Positions 61,345 through 64,000 of a DNA stretch of 64,000 nucleotides are shown piece after piece (the first letter of the stretch is position 1; each line of letters opens with the position of its first letter). Origin of the DNA: Haberlea rhodopensis (taxonomy: Eukaryota; Streptophyta; Magnoliopsida; Lamiales; Gesneriaceae); NCBI GenBank assembly GCA_907163345.1, contig CAJQUN010000003.1, positions 24,381,879-24,445,878 of the forward strand, written 5' to 3'. The notes under the pieces are model-generated. The model had not been told where the DNA came from. It was given only the letters and a program-made list of their open reading frames with translations, and did not search any database. Both the position numbers and the translations under genes were made by a program.

Positions 61345-64000
61345 TTAGTAGTGAGTTGGAGGAGGTGGAGAAGCGTATACATAAACGGGTGGTGGAGATG
61401 ACTTTATGGGTGGGGGAGGTGATGTATAGTAGTAAGGAGGTGGAGACTTGTAAATGTAATGTGGATGGGGTGAAGGTGAAGGTGGTGGTGGAGAAATATA
61501 GTGGTATGGTGGTGGGGGTGACGGTGATGGTGATGGTGGGGACGTGTAGTGGTAGGGAGGTGGAGGAGATGGCGATGGTGGTGGGGGCGACTTGTAGTAG
61601 TAGGGTGGTGGTGGCGAAGGAGATGGTGGGGGAGGGGATTTGTTATAGTAGGTATGTGGAGGAGGAGATGACGATGGTGGGGGAGGGGATTTATAATAGT
61701 AAGGAGGTGGTGGCAATGGTGAAGGTGGTGGTGGTGACTTGTAGTGGTAGGGAGGTGGAGGAGATGTCGATGGTGGTGGGGGCGACTTGTAGTAGTAGGG
61801 TGGTGGCGGGGAAGAAGATGGTGGGGGAGGGGATTTATAGTAGTAGGGAGGTGGTGGTGATGGCGAAGGTGGTGGTGGGGACTTGTAATGATATGGAGGA
61901 GGAGATGGAGGTGGTGATTTATAGTAATATGGTGATTGAGGTGGTGGGGATTTGTATACATAGGTTGGCGGAGGAGGTGGAGACCTGTAAACGTAAGTTG
62001 GTGGAGGAGGTGGAGGTGACTTATACTTGTAAGTTGGAGGAGGTGGTGATTTATAAACGTACATTGGTGATGGTGGAGGTGGCGACTTGTACATGTAAGT
62101 TGGAGGAGGAGGTGATATATAAATGTATACAAGTGGTGGCGGGGGTGGTGATTTGTATAAGTAAGCTGGAGGAGGAGGTGGTGGAGGTGATTTATATATG
62201 TAAGTCGGCGGTGGTGGGGGTGGTGACTTGTAATAATACGGGACAGGGCTTGGCTTTGGCTTCTTACATTCTTCATAAGGAGTTTTTGGAGCATAAGCAA
62301 ATGATTTAGCATAGAGCACAACTTCATGTTCAGTCTTAGATTTCACTTTGAGCTTGGCTCCTTTCTTTCCCCAATGAAGATTTGTGGGAATGTTACATTT
62401 GGAACCTTTAGGTGGTGCATGGAGCTTAGCCTTGCATGCCTTAGCTCCATAATGTTCATACTCAAATCCTTTAATTGGAATACTATATTTCCCATTTATT
62501 TTGGTCTTGCCATATGTCACAATTTCTTTATCGCCCACCTTGCATGTCACCTCAACAATTGCACCTGCACCATGTGTGAAAATAATATTAAGATTAATTG
62601 AATTAGTCTATTTTTTTTTATAAAAAATAGACTAATTCTTATTAATTTAATGATTATCATCATTTGTTTATTAATTATTAGATAAATAAAAAAATAGACT
62701 AATTCTTATTAATTAATGATTATCATCATTTGTTTATTAATTATTAGATAAATAAAGGAGTTACTAATTCCATAATATATGAACTTTTTGATTAATTTTT
62801 TCAACATTGGAGTACTATTTTTCTAGATATTTGTGTCAAAAAAAAAATGGTTGAGATTAATGGGTCCACTTTGATAGCCAAATCAAAGCTTAGGTGATTT
62901 TATGATTAAAGATAAAATTTACTAATAATGCTTTTTTTTTTTTATATTGGGGAGAGGGTATTTTGAATAAAGATTTTTGGGTTATCGTCCAGCTCATAAA
63001 ATTTCAATAATATTAAGTGCTTTGTTAATTAATTACGTCTTAAACAGAGAATAATAAATAATTATTATTTATTATAATTATTTATAATAATGTGACAAAA
63101 ATAATAAATATACAATAATGAATCTAGGTTTCATGCATGCGTTATATAATCAATTAATGCATCATTACATGCAAAGGTCACCTTTCCTTAATTGTTAAAA
63201 AGAATATATAATTTTTATTAAAAAAAGAAAGAAAACATAAATAAATTTGTTTACCTTTGAGATGTTTCTTATCATGAGACTTCACGGGGTATTTCCAATC
63301 ATAACATTTGTAACAATATACTTTTCCTACAACCTTAACAACCAATTGGTGGTGCGGGGGATGGTAAGGGACAGGTGGCGGAGGAGATTTATAGTAGTAT
63401 GGAGGAGGGGGAGACTTCACTGGTGGTGGCGGTGAAACATAGTAATATGGAGGTTGAGGTGACTTCAAGGGCGGTGGCGGTGAAGTATAGTAGTATGGTG
63501 GTGGAGGAGAAGTGTAGTGGTATGGAGGTGGTGGTGATTTTTTTGGTGGCGGTGGAGATACATAGTAGTAGGGAGGTGGTGGAGATGGTGGTGGTGGTGG
63601 TGGAGATTTGTAATAGTATGGCCGCGGTGGCGATGGCAATGGTGGCGGCGGCGATTTGTAGTAGTAAGGTGGTGGTGGTGGAGGTGATGGAGGTGGAGGC
63701 GATTTGTAGTAGTAAGGTGGCGGCAGCGATGGTGACGGAGGTGGTGGTGATTTGTAATGGTATTGTGGTAATGGCGTTGATGAGGGTGGTGGTGGTGACT
63801 TGTATACATAAGGTGGTGGTGGAGAAGGTGATGGAGGTGGTGGTGATTTGTACTCGTAATGTGGACGGGGAGATGGTGGTGGTGGTGGAGGAGACTTGTA
63901 AACATAGGGTGGAGGTGGAGAGGGTGAGGGCGGTGGGGGTGATTTGTACTCATAATGGGGTGGTGGAGAAGGTGATGGAGGCGGTGGTGATTTGTACTCG
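61345..64000 (-). CDS. Extensin with internal Ole e 1 domain, 5' end outside the window
   Basis: Two exons are visible: 64000-63255 (open to the window edge) and 62564-61345, joined by a GT-AG intron that splits a glycine codon. Order of parts: an extensin block of SPPPP motifs with YYYKSPPPP, YVYKSPPPP and YHYTSPPPP repeats; then a Pollen Ole e 1-like domain (VVKVVGKVYCYKCYDWKYPV, then GAIVEVTCKVGDKEI, FEYEHYGAKACKAKLH and KGSKCNIPTNLHWG), whose cysteines C-C...C...C...C would form disulfides; then a second extensin block of about 280 residues ending YASPPPPTHY. Extensins are secreted hydroxyproline-rich wall proteins: Ser-Pro4 is the arabinosylation target, and Tyr-X-Tyr motifs (YYY, YVY, YHY) form cross-links. 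The signal peptide must lie beyond 64000. The Ole e 1 domain lying between two extensin blocks is unusual. Confidence 0.92.
62619..62757. repeat. Tandem duplication in the extensin intron, unit about 70 bp
   Basis: 'aaatagactaattcttatta' followed by 'atgattatcatcatttgttt' and 'attaattattagataaataa' occurs twice back to back, almost unchanged (one 2-base difference), so it is recent. The rest of the intron (62565-63254) is AT-rich without other features. Confidence 0.85.

Noticed and set aside
61341..62309. Long plus-strand open frames rich in Val, Glu and Met
   Set aside because: They are the antisense of the extensin repeats; repeated codons keep all frames open. The minus-strand frame has an Ole e 1 domain and correct splicing.
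63465..63953. His-rich minus-strand frame of 162 codons
   Set aside because: Shifted frame of the same extensin repeats (CAC/CAT from the Pro and Tyr codons), not a gene.

Overview
The window is nuclear DNA of a flowering plant, almost certainly a eudicot. It is AT-rich. Its genes have short exons with GT-AG introns, and several are recognisable plant families: a SHORT-ROOT-type GRAS factor, a DUF3755/SANT-like protein, an ASCH-domain protein and an extensin with an Ole e 1 domain. More than a third of the sequence is transposon-derived. I cannot fix the species; an asterid is a guess.

Layout. 1-3530: a non-autonomous Mutator-like element (MULE), cut 2 bases inside its left end by the window edge, with a PIF/Harbinger MITE nested in it. 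4823-6145 (-): intronless SHR-type GRAS gene. 6146-10614: spacer with a hAT-type MITE, a hairpin, a SINE with 16-bp target duplications and a tandem duplication. 10615-22332 (-): a nine-exon ASCH-domain gene (347 aa, every exon phase closes) whose sixth intron holds a 5.28-kb Ty3/gypsy chromovirus with matching 5-bp target duplications, near-identical LTRs and a broken gag-pol. About 22850-31565: an autonomous-type MULE coding on the minus strand for a MuDR-like transposase and, 12 bases after its stop codon, a plant mobile domain (PMD) protein. The PMD frame is broken by a nonsense codon and by a 2.28-kb solo LTR. 31839-35161 (+): a 71-aa membrane-anchored microprotein gene. 36675-41861 (-): DUF3755 gene, seven exons, 234 aa. 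44280-45682: long foldback element. 45931-48818 (+): decayed hAT transposon whose right end lies 85 bases before the start of a decayed multi-exon gene (48904-51976, +). 53700-59227: a short non-autonomous hAT split by a second MULE copy (53872-58902) in opposite orientation to the first. Inside that MULE copy a unit of about 237 bp has expanded to about 16 copies, most of them carrying a near-perfect 37-nt palindrome. 61345-64000 (-): extensin/Ole e 1 gene running off the right edge.

The host genes do not form a functional cluster; they are unrelated single-copy genes separated by transposons. The elements do form a layered record: MITE in MULE, MULE in hAT, LTR retrotransposon in an intron, solo LTR in a transposon-borne gene. 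The two points I would look at first are the transposase-PMD two-gene arrangement with palindromes at its 5' end, and the palindromic satellite grown inside the second MULE copy. Exon coordinates were worked out by eye from splice consensus, phase and family similarity; no alignment or database search was run.
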